NCBI GenBank assembly: GCA_026125895.1
Contig: JAHCKG010000002.1
Span: forward strand, 186,001-250,000
Length of the DNA: 64,000 bases
From: Pseudolabrys sp.
GTDB taxonomy: Bacteria; Pseudomonadota; Alphaproteobacteria; Rhizobiales; Xanthobacteraceae
Direction of reading: 5' to 3'
The notes under the pieces are model-generated. The model was not told the origin of the DNA and searched no databases. It worked only from the letters and a program-made list of their open reading frames with translations. Shown piece by piece: positions 56,665 to 64,000 of the stretch. Positions within the stretch are counted from its first letter, which is position 1, and each line of letters begins with the position of its first letter. The position numbers and the translations under genes are program-made.

Positions 56665-57108
56665 ATGCCCGGCACCGTCCGTCTGCACCGCGTCTTCACG
56701 ACCAAGCCCGACAAGGTCTACCGCGCCTTCATCGAGGCCGATGCGCTGGCGAAGTGGCTGCCGCCCAACGGCTTTGCCTGTACCGTGCACTCGCTCGAGC
56801 CGAAGGTCGGCGGCACCTTCCGCATGTCGTTCCGCAACTTCACGACCGGCCACAGCCACGCCTTTGGCGGCGAATTTTTGGAACTCGTGCCCGGGACGCG
56901 CGTTCGCTACACCGACAAGTTCGAAGACCCCAACCTGCCAGGCGAAATCCGCGTGACCGTGGAACTCAAGAAAGTGCTCGTCGGCACCGAGGTCAGCATC
57001 GTGCAAGAAGGTATCCCGGACGCCATCCCGGTGGAAGCCTGCTATCTCGGCTGGCAGGAGTCGCTGCGCAATCTCGCCCGTCTGGTCGAGCCGGAGATCA
57101 ATCAGTAA
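56665..57108 (+). CDS. SRPBCC/AHSA1-family protein
   Basis: 147 residues. VRLHRVFTTKPDKVYRAFIEADALAKWLPP, VGGTFRMSFRNF, HAFGGEFLELVPGTRVRYTDKF and a long last helix (GWQESLRNLARLV) give the START-like hydrophobic-cavity fold of AHSA1 proteins. They bind lipid-like ligands or co-chaperone; the ligand is unknown. GGAGG precedes the GTG ATG pair; the ATG at 56665 is used. It follows accC by 51 bp. Confidence 0.85.
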   Translation: MPGTVRLHRVFTTKPDKVYRAFIEADALAKWLPPNGFACTVHSLEPKVGGTFRMSFRNFTTGHSHAFGGEFLELVPGTRVRYTDKFEDPNLPGEIRVTVELKKVLVGTEVSIVQEGIPDAIPVEACYLGWQESLRNLARLVEPEINQ

Positions 57109-57224
57109 TCGCCGCCGCGGCGGCAGCTTACGGGCCATTCGTTCGTGAAAGCCCGAATCCGGTATAGATCGTCTTCGCCCCTCATGGAGCAATTCCCGCC
57201 GCGTGCGGGACGAAAGGACCTCCC

Positions 57225-58739
57225 TTGCCCTGGACTCTGCCCCGCTGGCGGTTCCTCAATTTGCAGGCGCTGCTGCTCGGCATCGGTTTCTGCGTGCTGG
57301 TCGGCATCAGCGCCGCGACCGTCTATCTCGTCGAACGCGCCGCTTCCGACAGCAAACAGCTCGCCGACACGCTCAGCGTCGAGGACAAGCTGTCCGACAT
57401 CCTGTTGACCGTACGCCGCGCCGAAAGCAGCCAGCGCGGCTATCTGCTGACGAACGATCCCACCTATCTCGACGACTTCCGGGAAGCCGAGCCGGAGACA
57501 TTGGACACCCTCGCGGAAGTCCGCGAGCTCGCCGGCACCAGCGCCACGCGCAAATCGACGGTCGACCGCGTCGATGAGCTCGTGACCGGCAAGTTTCGCG
57601 AGATGAAGCGCATCATCGAACTCAACGAGAGCGGCCGCCGCGCCGAAGCGCTGGCGCAGGTCCGCCAGGGCGACGGCCGGCGCATCATGGTCGACCTGCG
57701 CGACGTTATCGAGAAGGCGATTGATGCCGAGAATGACCTGGCGGATGTCCGTACCCAGGCCTCGCTCGATACCAGCAACCGGCTGCTGTTCGTCTCGCTC
57801 TTTGGTGCGGCACTGATCGTCGCCATCGGCGGCCTCTCCGTCATGCTCGTGCAACGCAATTACCGCCGCGCCGAGGCGGCGCGCTCCGAGCTCGCCGCGA
57901 CCAATTCCAATCTCGAGCGCATCGTTGCCTACCGCACCGAGGACCTCACCGAGGCCAACGAGGAAATCCAGCGCTTCGCCTATATCGTCAGCCACGACCT
58001 GCGCTCGCCGCTCGTGAACATCATGGGCTTCACCTCGGAGCTCGAGGCCCTGCGCCAGGACATCTTCAACGAGATCGGCCAGCTCCGCGGCCAGATCCTG
58101 GAGCTCAATGGCGCCGCCCAGCCGGCCGAGGCCGAGGGGGCGGTGGACCAACTCGGCGCCGACTTCGACGAGGCCATCGGCTTCATCAAGACCTCGATCG
58201 GCAACATGGACCGGCTGATCAACGCCGTCCTCAAGCTGTCCCGGGAAGGCCGCCGGCAATTCCATCCCGAATCTGTGGATATGGACAAACTGATCGCCAG
58301 CCTGGTTGAGACGGTTACCCACCGCGCGGCGGAACTCGAGGCGACCTTGCGCGTTGGAGACTTGCCGTCGGTAGAGACCGACCCCCTGGCGGCTCAGCAA
58401 ATATTCAGCAATTTGATAGATAACGCTTTGAAATATGGACGTAATGACGAAAAATTGCAGATCGAGATAAGGGGCCATCTCACTGCCACGCACGCCATCT
58501 ATGAAGTCCAGGACAACGGCCGCGGTATCGACCGGGCCGATTTTCAGCGCGTTTTCGAGCTGTTCCGGCGGGCCGGCAAGCAGGATCGCCCCGGCGAAGG
58601 TATCGGGCTCGCCCACGTGCGGGCCCTGGTGCGGCGGCTGGGCGGAACCATGGGTTTGACTTCGGAACTGGGTAAAGGCAGCACCTTCACCGTGACCCTG
58701 CCGCGGCGTTGGTCGGTTGATAAAAGGAGCGCAGCTTGA
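57225..58739 (+). CDS. CHASE3-domain sensor histidine kinase
   Basis: 504 residues, TTG start at 57225 with GAAAGGA upstream. A first transmembrane segment (LLGIGFCVLVGISAATVYLV), a CHASE3 periplasmic domain (residues 40-180, with ESSQRGYLLTNDPTYLDDF) and a second segment (LLFVSLFGAALIVAIGGLSVML) precede a coiled coil. The kinase has H-box SHDLRSPL (His about 257), N-box DNALKYGRND and G-boxes DNGRGID and GEGIGLAHV. About 30 extra residues follow the H-box helix. It leads directly into the next receiver gene with TTGA overlap. Confidence 0.9.
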   Translation: MPWTLPRWRFLNLQALLLGIGFCVLVGISAATVYLVERAASDSKQLADTLSVEDKLSDILLTVRRAESSQRGYLLTNDPTYLDDFREAEPETLDTLAEVRELAGTSATRKSTVDRVDELVTGKFREMKRIIELNESGRRAEALAQVRQGDGRRIMVDLRDVIEKAIDAENDLADVRTQASLDTSNRLLFVSLFGAALIVAIGGLSVMLVQRNYRRAEAARSELAATNSNLERIVAYRTEDLTEANEEIQRFAYIVSHDLRSPLVNIMGFTSELEALRQDIFNEIGQLRGQILELNGAAQPAEAEGAVDQLGADFDEAIGFIKTSIGNMDRLINAVLKLSREGRRQFHPESVDMDKLIASLVETVTHRAAELEATLRVGDLPSVETDPLAAQQIFSNLIDNALKYGRNDEKLQIEIRGHLTATHAIYEVQDNGRGIDRADFQRVFELFRRAGKQDRPGEGIGLAHVRALVRRLGGTMGLTSELGKGSTFTVTLPRRWSVDKRSAA

Positions 58740-59188
58740 ATAGCCGAATGTCGGAGCTTCCCGTCGAGATCGTCATGATCGAGGACGACCAGGGACATGC
58801 CCGCCTGATCGAGAAGAATATCCGCCGCGCCGGCGTCAACAATCCGATCACGCCCTTCGGCAACGGCACCGACGCCGTCAGCTATCTGTTCGGCAAGGAC
58901 GGCTCCGGGCTGCCGAGCAAGGGCAAGCCGCTGCTGGTGCTGCTCGACCTCAACCTGCCCGACATGACCGGCGTCGAGATCCTCGGCCGCATCAAGTCGA
59001 ACGAGCATCTCAAGCGCGTGCCGGTGGTGGTGCTGACCACCACGGACGACGCCGTCGAAATACAGCGGTGCTACGATCTGGGCTGCAACGTCTACATCAC
59101 CAAACCGGTGAACTACGACAACTTCGCCAACGCGATCCGTCAGCTCGGTCTGTTTTTCTCCGTCATCCAGGTCCCCTCACCTGACTGA
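58736..59188 (+). CDS. single-domain response regulator (Rcp1-like)
   Basis: 150 residues, one receiver domain only. The acidic pair is MIEDD, the phosphoacceptor is in LLDLNLPDM (about D73), the switch threonine in LTTTDD and the lysine in ITKPVNYD. The extended form with GKDGSGLPSKGKP matches the Rcp1-type receivers paired with phytochrome-like kinases. The TTG start overlaps the kinase stop by TTGA; an ATG four codons in is possible. Likely phosphate carrier from the CHASE3 kinase to another protein. Confidence 0.88.
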   Translation: MNSRMSELPVEIVMIEDDQGHARLIEKNIRRAGVNNPITPFGNGTDAVSYLFGKDGSGLPSKGKPLLVLLDLNLPDMTGVEILGRIKSNEHLKRVPVVVLTTTDDAVEIQRCYDLGCNVYITKPVNYDNFANAIRQLGLFFSVIQVPSPD

Positions 59189-59198
59189 TACCCAGTAC

Positions 59199-60308
59199 AT
59201 GCCGCGCAAGGTTCTCTACATCGACGACGACGCCGGCCTCTGTGCGCTGGTCAAGCGCAGCCTTGGCCGCGAGGGCATCGAAGTCGTGACCGCCACCGAC
59301 GGCGAGAGCGGCCTCAAGGTGCTCGGCGACAACCCCGACGTCGATATCGTCGCGGTCGATCTCTACATGCCCGGCCTCGGCGGCATGGAACTGACCGAAC
59401 GCGTCAACGCCATGCCCAACCATCCGCCGGTTATCGTCGTCACCGGCGCGCAGGATTCGCGCATGGCGGTCGCGGCGCTCAAGGCCGGCGCCTTCGATTA
59501 TGTCGTCAAGGACGTCCAGGGCGACTTCACGTACCTGCTCAAGGCCTCGTTCCAGGCCGCCGCCGCCGCCATGCGCATGCGCCGCGCCAAGGAAGCCGCG
59601 GAAGAAGAAGTGCGCGCCGCGCGCGACCGTTTCGAGGCGCTGGCGGCCGAGCGCGCGCTGCTGATGCGCGAGGTCAATCACCGCGTCGGCAACAGTCTTC
59701 AGCTGATCGCCTCGCTCCTCACCATCCAGTCCAATGCCGCCGCCAATGCCGAGGTCAAGGAAGCGCTCAGCGACGCCACCGGCCGCGTCATGGCGGTCGC
59801 GCAGGTGCACCGCCGTCTCTACACGTCGGACGATGTGCAGTCGGTCGCGGTCGATCTCTATCTCGAGGCGCTGGTCGAGGATCTGCGCCGCTCCACGTCC
59901 GCCGAAGGCGGCGGCCTCGCGCAATTGACGCTGCAGGCCGAGCCGATGGCGGCCGCTCCCGATCATGCCGTCGCGCTCGGCATGATCGTCAACGAACTCG
60001 TCACCAATGCGTTGAAATACGCCTACCCGGACGAGAAAGGCGCGATCCGCGTCATCCTGAAACGCGATGGCGACAATCGCGCGGTGCTCAGCGTCGAAGA
60101 CGACGGCGTCGGCAATTCCTTCGGCGCCGCCGCGCACGCCAAGGCGACCTCGACCGGGCTCGGCCAGCGCATCGTCCACGCCATGGGCGACAAGCTGCGC
60201 GCGCGCATCGAGCACGACAGCAGCCCGCACGGCACGCGCGTCACGGTCGCCTTCGATCTGTTCGGAGCGCCGGCGCTGAAGACGGCGACGGCCAAACCCG
60301 CGGCGTAA
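59199..60308 (+). CDS. receiver domain fused to HisKA_2/HWE-type histidine kinase
   Basis: 369 residues. The N-terminal receiver has the acidic pair IDDD, phosphoacceptor D54 in VAVDLYMPG and KDVQGD at the lysine position. After a coiled coil, LLMREVNHRVGNSLQLIASLL carries the histidine (about 167) in the HisKA_2 pattern, then N-box IVNELVTNALKYAYPD and DDGVGN. HWE/HisKA_2 kinases in alphaproteobacteria often act in stress and light signalling. A receiver at the front of a kinase means the kinase is itself controlled by phosphotransfer. No membrane segment. It starts ten bases after the preceding receiver. Confidence 0.9.
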   Translation: MPRKVLYIDDDAGLCALVKRSLGREGIEVVTATDGESGLKVLGDNPDVDIVAVDLYMPGLGGMELTERVNAMPNHPPVIVVTGAQDSRMAVAALKAGAFDYVVKDVQGDFTYLLKASFQAAAAAMRMRRAKEAAEEEVRAARDRFEALAAERALLMREVNHRVGNSLQLIASLLTIQSNAAANAEVKEALSDATGRVMAVAQVHRRLYTSDDVQSVAVDLYLEALVEDLRRSTSAEGGGLAQLTLQAEPMAAAPDHAVALGMIVNELVTNALKYAYPDEKGAIRVILKRDGDNRAVLSVEDDGVGNSFGAAAHAKATSTGLGQRIVHAMGDKLRARIEHDSSPHGTRVTVAFDLFGAPALKTATAKPAA

Positions 60309-60309
60309 T

Positions 60310-60690
60310 CTACGCCTGCGCCGACAGCCGCTCGATCAGCGTGCAGACTTCCGCCGGGCTGTATGGCTTCGGCACAAACAGCGAGCGCGCTACCATCCCC
60401 TTCAGACCGAACTCGGCATAGCGGCCGGACGCGTAGACGATCGGCAGTTCGGGCCGCATGGCGCGCGCCCGCTTCGCCAGTTCGCCGCCGTCGATGCTGC
60501 CCGGCAGATTGACGTCGGTGAAAATGATATCGACCGGCGCGCCGCTTTGCAGATGCCGCAGCGCGTCCTCGCCGCTGCCGACCTCCTCGACGACAAAACC
60601 GCGATCGCGCAATTCGTCCGCCACGATCATGCTGATGAGCGCTTCGTCTTCCACCAGCAGCACATGGGTCTCGTGTCGACGGTCCGGCAT
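60310..60690 (-). CDS. single-domain response regulator
   Basis: 126 residues. VLLVEDEALISMIVADELRDRG opens the receiver; the phosphoacceptor is D59 in IIFTDVNLPG; the switch is in YASGRY and the lysine in FVPKPYSP. AGGATTT precedes the ATG at 60690. Its stop is next to that of the converging receiver-HWE kinase gene, so it is probably a partner of that kinase. No output domain; a longer reading to 60861 would add a poorly coding lead. Confidence 0.87.
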   Translation of the reverse strand: MPDRRHETHVLLVEDEALISMIVADELRDRGFVVEEVGSGEDALRHLQSGAPVDIIFTDVNLPGSIDGGELAKRARAMRPELPIVYASGRYAEFGLKGMVARSLFVPKPYSPAEVCTLIERLSAQA

Positions 60691-60866
60691 GACAAATCCT
60701 GCGGGCTTGGCTTGAGGCGATTCGGCGATCGGGTTCCATTCAACAGCGTGTCGCGGAGTCAACGCCGGCTCCGTGGTATTGTTCAAACGCCTAAAAGTTG
60801 AATGACTTATGGTAAGCGGATCGTGAACATGGCGCGCCGCGGCGCGAGCCGGTAAGGTCACGGGCG

Positions 60867-61541
60867 ATGGCCGGCCGCGACAACACCCACTTCGAAATCA
60901 CCCCGGACGTGCTGCTCAAGGCCTATGCCTGCGGCATCTTTCCGATGGCCGAGAACGCCGACGATCCGGCGCTGTACTGGATCGAACCGGAACAGCGGGG
61001 CATCCTGCCCTTCTCCGGGTTCCACGTTCCGGCGCGGCTTGCCCGCACCGTTCGCAGCACCCACCTCACCGTCCACGTCGATCGCGATTTCAACGGCGTC
61101 ATCGACGGCTGCGCGGCGCCCGCCGCCGATCGCGACCGCACCTGGATCAACACGCGCATCCGCAAGCTCTATCGCGGGCTGTTCGAGCGCGGCCATTGCC
61201 ACACCGTCGAGGTCTATGACGGCGAGGCTTTGGTCGGCGGGCTCTACGGCGTCTCGCTCGGCCGCGCCTTCTTCGGCGAGAGCATGTTTCACCGCGTGCG
61301 TGACGCGTCGAAGATTGCGCTGGTGCATCTGATGGCCCGGCTCAAGGCCGGCGGCTACACCTTGTGCGACACGCAATATGTCACGGAGCACCTGCGCACC
61401 TTCGGCGCCGTCGAGGTGCCGAAGAAGCGCTATCAGCGGCTGCTCGAGGAAGCGCTCATGGGCGAAGCGGATTTCTTCGCGCTGCGTGACGAGCCGCCCG
61501 TGAGCGGCGACGAAGCGCTCGCCATTCTCGACAGCGCGTGA
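60867..61541 (+). CDS. aat: leucyl/phenylalanyl-tRNA-protein transferase
   Basis: 224 residues. [80 protein letters not shown] and [16 protein letters not shown] are the conserved Aat motifs. It adds Leu or Phe to N-terminal Arg/Lys of proteins, marking them for ClpAP by the N-end rule. It stands before the converging DUF2155 gene; both lie near accBC in other alphaproteobacteria. Confidence 0.96.
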   Translation: MAGRDNTHFEITPDVLLKAYACGIFPMAENADDPALYWIEPEQRGILPFSGFHVPARLARTVRSTHLTVHVDRDFNGVIDGCAAPAADRDRTWINTRIRKLYRGLFERGHCHTVEVYDGEALVGGLYGVSLGRAFFGESMFHRVRDASKIALVHLMARLKAGGYTLCDTQYVTEHLRTFGAVEVPKKRYQRLLEEALMGEADFFALRDEPPVSGDEALAILDSA

Positions 61542-61542
61542 A

Positions 61543-62538
61543 CTAACGAATCGGCTGGAAGCCGCCCGACGGCAGCGGGCGCGCTTGCGCCGGTCGCGGC
61601 GGCCGCTGCGGCGGCGTGCGCACCGCCGGCTTCTTGTCGTCGGCTTGGGCGTCGGCGGCATCGGCGACGTCGGGATTGCCGCCGCCCTTACATTCGGTCA
61701 GCCAGACGTCGTAGATCGGATGCTCGACGGCGTGCAGACCCGGGCTCGCGGCGAACATCCAGCCGGAGAAGATGCGCTTGATCTCGCCGTTGAGCGTGAC
61801 CTCGTCCACCTGCACGAAGGCGTCGGTGTTCGGCGTCTCCGTCGGCGGCCGCGAATAGCAGACGCGCGGCGTCACCCGCAGCGCACCGAACTGCACCGTC
61901 TCGTTGATGGCGACGTCGAACTTGGTGATGCGTCCGGTGATCTTGTCGAGGCCGGAGAAGATCGCCGTCGGATTGGCGATGCGCTGCGGCGGCGGCTCGA
62001 CCACGACTTCGTCGCCGGTCTGCGGCGCGGCATTGGCGTTGGCGGGCTGCTGCGGCGTGCCGGGCGGCTGGCGCACACCGGGCGGCAATCCCGGCAAGGT
62101 CTGCGGCGGATTGGTGGTGGCGTTGTTCTGCGGCTGCTGGCCGGCTGGCGCACCGGGCGCGACCGGGGTCACCGGCGTCAGGTCCTGCGACGGCGTCGCG
62201 GTACCCGGCGGCGGCGCCAGCTCATTGGACTGGATGGTGCCGCGACCGGGACGATTCTGCGGCGGCAGATTCATCGGCGCCGGCAGCGGCTGCGACGGTG
62301 GCAGATCCGGGTTGACCCAGTTGCCCGACTGCGTGGCCGTGGCGCCGCTTTGCACATCGCGGCCGCGGCCGAGATCGGCCGGCGGCACGGACTGCGGCTG
62401 CACCGGCTGCTGACCGCGCGGCACACTGCCCGGCGGCCGCGGCGGCGGATCGCTGAAGATGTTGGTGAACTGCGCGGCCGCGGGAGCGGCCCCGAGCAAC
62501 ACCATCATCGCAATTGCAGGAAGCCGGAGCCGGGCCAT
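61543..62538 (-). CDS. DUF2155-domain exported protein
   Basis: 331 residues. A signal peptide (MARLRLPAIAMMVLLGAAPAAAQ) is followed by a long Pro/Gln-rich, disordered region (residues 25-185). The C-terminal DUF2155 domain has LDKITGRITKFDVAINETVQFGALRVTPRVCYSR and IFSGWMFAASPGLHAVEHPIYDVWLTEC with two conserved cysteines. Function unknown; it is a near-universal alphaproteobacterial gene beside aat and the NDUFA12 homologue. The disordered region is unusually long. Confidence 0.88.
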   Translation of the reverse strand: MARLRLPAIAMMVLLGAAPAAAQFTNIFSDPPPRPPGSVPRGQQPVQPQSVPPADLGRGRDVQSGATATQSGNWVNPDLPPSQPLPAPMNLPPQNRPGRGTIQSNELAPPPGTATPSQDLTPVTPVAPGAPAGQQPQNNATTNPPQTLPGLPPGVRQPPGTPQQPANANAAPQTGDEVVVEPPPQRIANPTAIFSGLDKITGRITKFDVAINETVQFGALRVTPRVCYSRPPTETPNTDAFVQVDEVTLNGEIKRIFSGWMFAASPGLHAVEHPIYDVWLTECKGGGNPDVADAADAQADDKKPAVRTPPQRPPRPAQARPLPSGGFQPIR

Positions 62539-62652
62539 GGACGTCGCTTATTCGGGGTTTTCAGGCCACCGCACGCGCGGATTCGCGCGCGCCCTCAGCG
62601 GTCCGGTTAACACGGTGAATGCGGCGGCGGAAGGGCCGTAAGGCAACCGCTT

Positions 62653-63063
62653 TTAGGCTTCCGGCGACCACGCGTTGTAATCGCCCGTCGCCTTGGGGCG
62701 GCGGCCGGCGGCCAGCGTCGAGCCCTGCGGGCGGTAGGCGCCCGGGGTGCCCGTCATGTTCGGCCGGTGCGGCTTCTGCCATTCGCGCGGCGTGTAGACC
62801 TCGTCGGTCGGCGGCACATCGACGGTATGATGCAGCCAGCCGTGCCACGACGGCGGCACCGTGCTCGCTTCGGCATAGCCGTTGTAGATCACCCAGCGGC
62901 GCTCGAAGAGCAGCCGCTTGTCCACCTTGCCGCCACGGGTCCGATAATAGGTGTTGCCGAATTCGTCGGTGCCGACCTTCTCGCCGTGGAGCCAGGTCCA
63001 CAAATCGGTCCCGAAGGTGGAGGAGTTCCACCAGGTAAAGATCTTCAGCAGGAAACTTTTCAT
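62653..63063 (-). CDS. NDUFA12-family complex I accessory subunit
   Basis: 136 residues. KIFTWWNSSTFGTDLWTWLHGEKVGTDEFGNTYY, RRWVIYNGYAEASTVPPSWHGWLHHTVDVPP and KPHRPNMTGTPGAYRPQGS are the NDUFA12 (B17.2) pattern. The family is an accessory subunit of NADH:ubiquinone oxidoreductase shared by mitochondria and alphaproteobacteria. It is upstream of the DUF2155 gene on the same strand, a conserved pairing. Confidence 0.93.
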   Translation of the reverse strand: MKSFLLKIFTWWNSSTFGTDLWTWLHGEKVGTDEFGNTYYRTRGGKVDKRLLFERRWVIYNGYAEASTVPPSWHGWLHHTVDVPPTDEVYTPREWQKPHRPNMTGTPGAYRPQGSTLAAGRRPKATGDYNAWSPEA

Positions 63064-63182
63064 CGCCGATGCGCATTTCCGTTGCGACGGGCGCGTTGTG
63101 CCACCTCGCCGCCGCCGTGTCCAGCGCAGCCGGCGCGCCCGATCACCCGTTTTCCCAACCTAATCGAGAGCGCAAATCACTC

Positions 63183-64000
63183 ATGGATTCGGTCAGATCG
63201 GCATTGTCCACCCTCGCTTTCTGGCTCGCCTGGCTGCCCCGGCCGCTGGTCGCGGTCGTCATCGTCGCCCTCGCCGTCATCATCGCGCTGTCGCTGCACA
63301 AAACGGTGCGCCGCCTGCTGCGCCTAACGCTGGCGAAGCGCTACCCCTATGCGCTCACGGTGGTGCAGAAGATGCGCGGTCTGACGCGGCTCGGCCTGAT
63401 CGTTCTGGCGCTGATCGTCGTCGTGCCGGTGGCGCCGTTCGATCCGGTCACGGCGGCCTGGATATCCAGGCTGTTGCTGATCGCCATCATCGCCATGATC
63501 GGCTGGGGGGCGCTGACCGCTCTGAAGATCGCCGCGGATCTCTATCTGCTGCAATTCCGCATCGATACCGCGGACAATCTGCTGGCGCGCAAACATTACA
63601 CCCAGGTGCGCGTGTTGATGCGCACGCTCGATGTCCTGATCGTCCTCATCACCATCAGCGCGGCGCTGATGACCTTCGAGCCGGTGCGCCAATACGGCGT
63701 CAGCCTCTTCGCCTCGGCCGGCGTCGCCGGTCTCGTCGCAGGCCTCGCGGCGCGGCCGGTGCTGTCGAACCTGTTCGCCGGCGTGCAGCTCGCCATGACG
63801 CAGCCGATCCGCCTCGACGACGCTGTCATCGTCGAAGGCGAATGGGGCACGGTCGAGGAGATCACCTCGACTTACGTGGTGGTGAAAATCTGGGACTGGC
63901 GCCGGCTGATCGTGCCACTGACCTATTTCATCGAAAAGCCGTTCCAGAACTGGACGCGGGAGAATTCGGCGCTGATCGGCGTCGCCATGCTGTATCTCGA
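63183..64000 (+). CDS. MscS-family mechanosensitive channel (partial, runs off the window)
   Basis: The reading frame starts at the ATG 63183 and is open to the window end, 272 residues seen. Four hydrophobic segments are visible, then the pore-lining TM3 region ASAGVAGLVAGLAARPVLSNLFAG and the start of the beta domain AMTQPIRLDDAVIVEGEWGTVEEI, the MscS signature. It would open under membrane tension. The C-terminus is missing from the window. No strong ribosome site; divergent from the NDUFA12 gene. Confidence 0.85.
   Translation, partial: MDSVRSALSTLAFWLAWLPRPLVAVVIVALAVIIALSLHKTVRRLLRLTLAKRYPYALTVVQKMRGLTRLGLIVLALIVVVPVAPFDPVTAAWISRLLLIAIIAMIGWGALTALKIAADLYLLQFRIDTADNLLARKHYTQVRVLMRTLDVLIVLITISAALMTFEPVRQYGVSLFASAGVAGLVAGLAARPVLSNLFAGVQLAMTQPIRLDDAVIVEGEWGTVEEITSTYVVVKIWDWRRLIVPLTYFIEKPFQNWTRENSALIGVAMLYL

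Noticed and set aside
56602-57192. Minus-strand frame opposite the AHSA1 gene
   Set aside because: The plus-strand frame has a clear ribosome site and AHSA1 motifs; the minus frame has none.

Overview
The window is 64 kb of GC-rich chromosomal DNA from an alphaproteobacterium. Several things point to Hyphomicrobiales, close to Bradyrhizobium, Rhodopseudomonas or Xanthobacteraceae such as Pseudolabrys or Rhodoplanes. These are the SUF operon holding both an IscS/NifS-type and a SufS-type cysteine desulfurase, the gene orders prfB-mrcA-amiC-rne and aroQ-accB-accC...aat-DUF2155-NDUFA12, an RNase E with an acidic insert and a C-terminal GWW motif, an ICE-type (Irr) iron box, and large intergenic palindromes. 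The placement is inference from gene content. No phage, plasmid, IS element, rRNA, tRNA or CRISPR array was recognised.

Layout. 0.1-6.4 kb: methyltransferase-like membrane protein, alpha/beta hydrolase, RhlE-type RNA helicase, diguanylate cyclase, outer-membrane protein, TfoX-domain gene with a possible -1 frameshift. 6.0-13.7 kb (minus strand): the iron-sulfur assembly operon iscS-sufB-sufC-sufD-sufS-sufT-VOC-sufA, facing an alpha/beta hydrolase across a divergent region with a perfect ICE-type palindrome. 14.8-23.6 kb: anmK, tyrS, a very large AsmA/YhdP-like protein with a His-rich tail, peroxiredoxin, M23 peptidase. 23.8-36.5 kb: TPR-sulfotransferase, TMEM175-like channel, prfB with its programmed +1 frameshift, membrane protein, PBP1A, AmiC amidase, RNase E. 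36.6-46.6 kb: small secreted proteins, a signal-less HtrA protease, a soluble MCP-PilZ fusion, a stress-promoter-like unit with a 24-residue microprotein, PHB depolymerase, GST, ArnT-like membrane protein. 46.7-57.1 kb: NIPSNAP protein, aminotransferase, M48 protease with TPRs, DsbA, methyltransferase, YbdK ligase, membrane protein, aroQ, accB, accC, AHSA1 protein. 57.2-60.7 kb: a four-gene signalling cassette (CHASE3 kinase, receiver, receiver-HWE kinase, receiver) lying inside the otherwise conserved accC-aat neighbourhood. 60.9-64 kb: aat, DUF2155 protein, NDUFA12 homologue, truncated MscS channel.

How the genes fit together. Most of the window is housekeeping: Fe-S assembly, cell-wall growth and turnover (PBP1A, AmiC, M23, AnmK), translation (TyrS, RF2, Aat), RNA decay (RNase E, helicase), fatty-acid initiation (AccBC) and envelope folding or quality control (M48, DsbA, HtrA, AsmA-like). 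c-di-GMP signalling shows at two ends: a cyclase whose product-inhibition site is degenerate, and a PilZ-containing chemoreceptor.

The least explained signals are the frameshift candidate in the TfoX gene, the 24-residue microprotein behind an EcfG-like promoter, the MCP-PilZ-C-terminal-domain protein, the leader hairpin plus ICE box of the suf operon, and the palindromic elements, three of which sit inside apparent operons.
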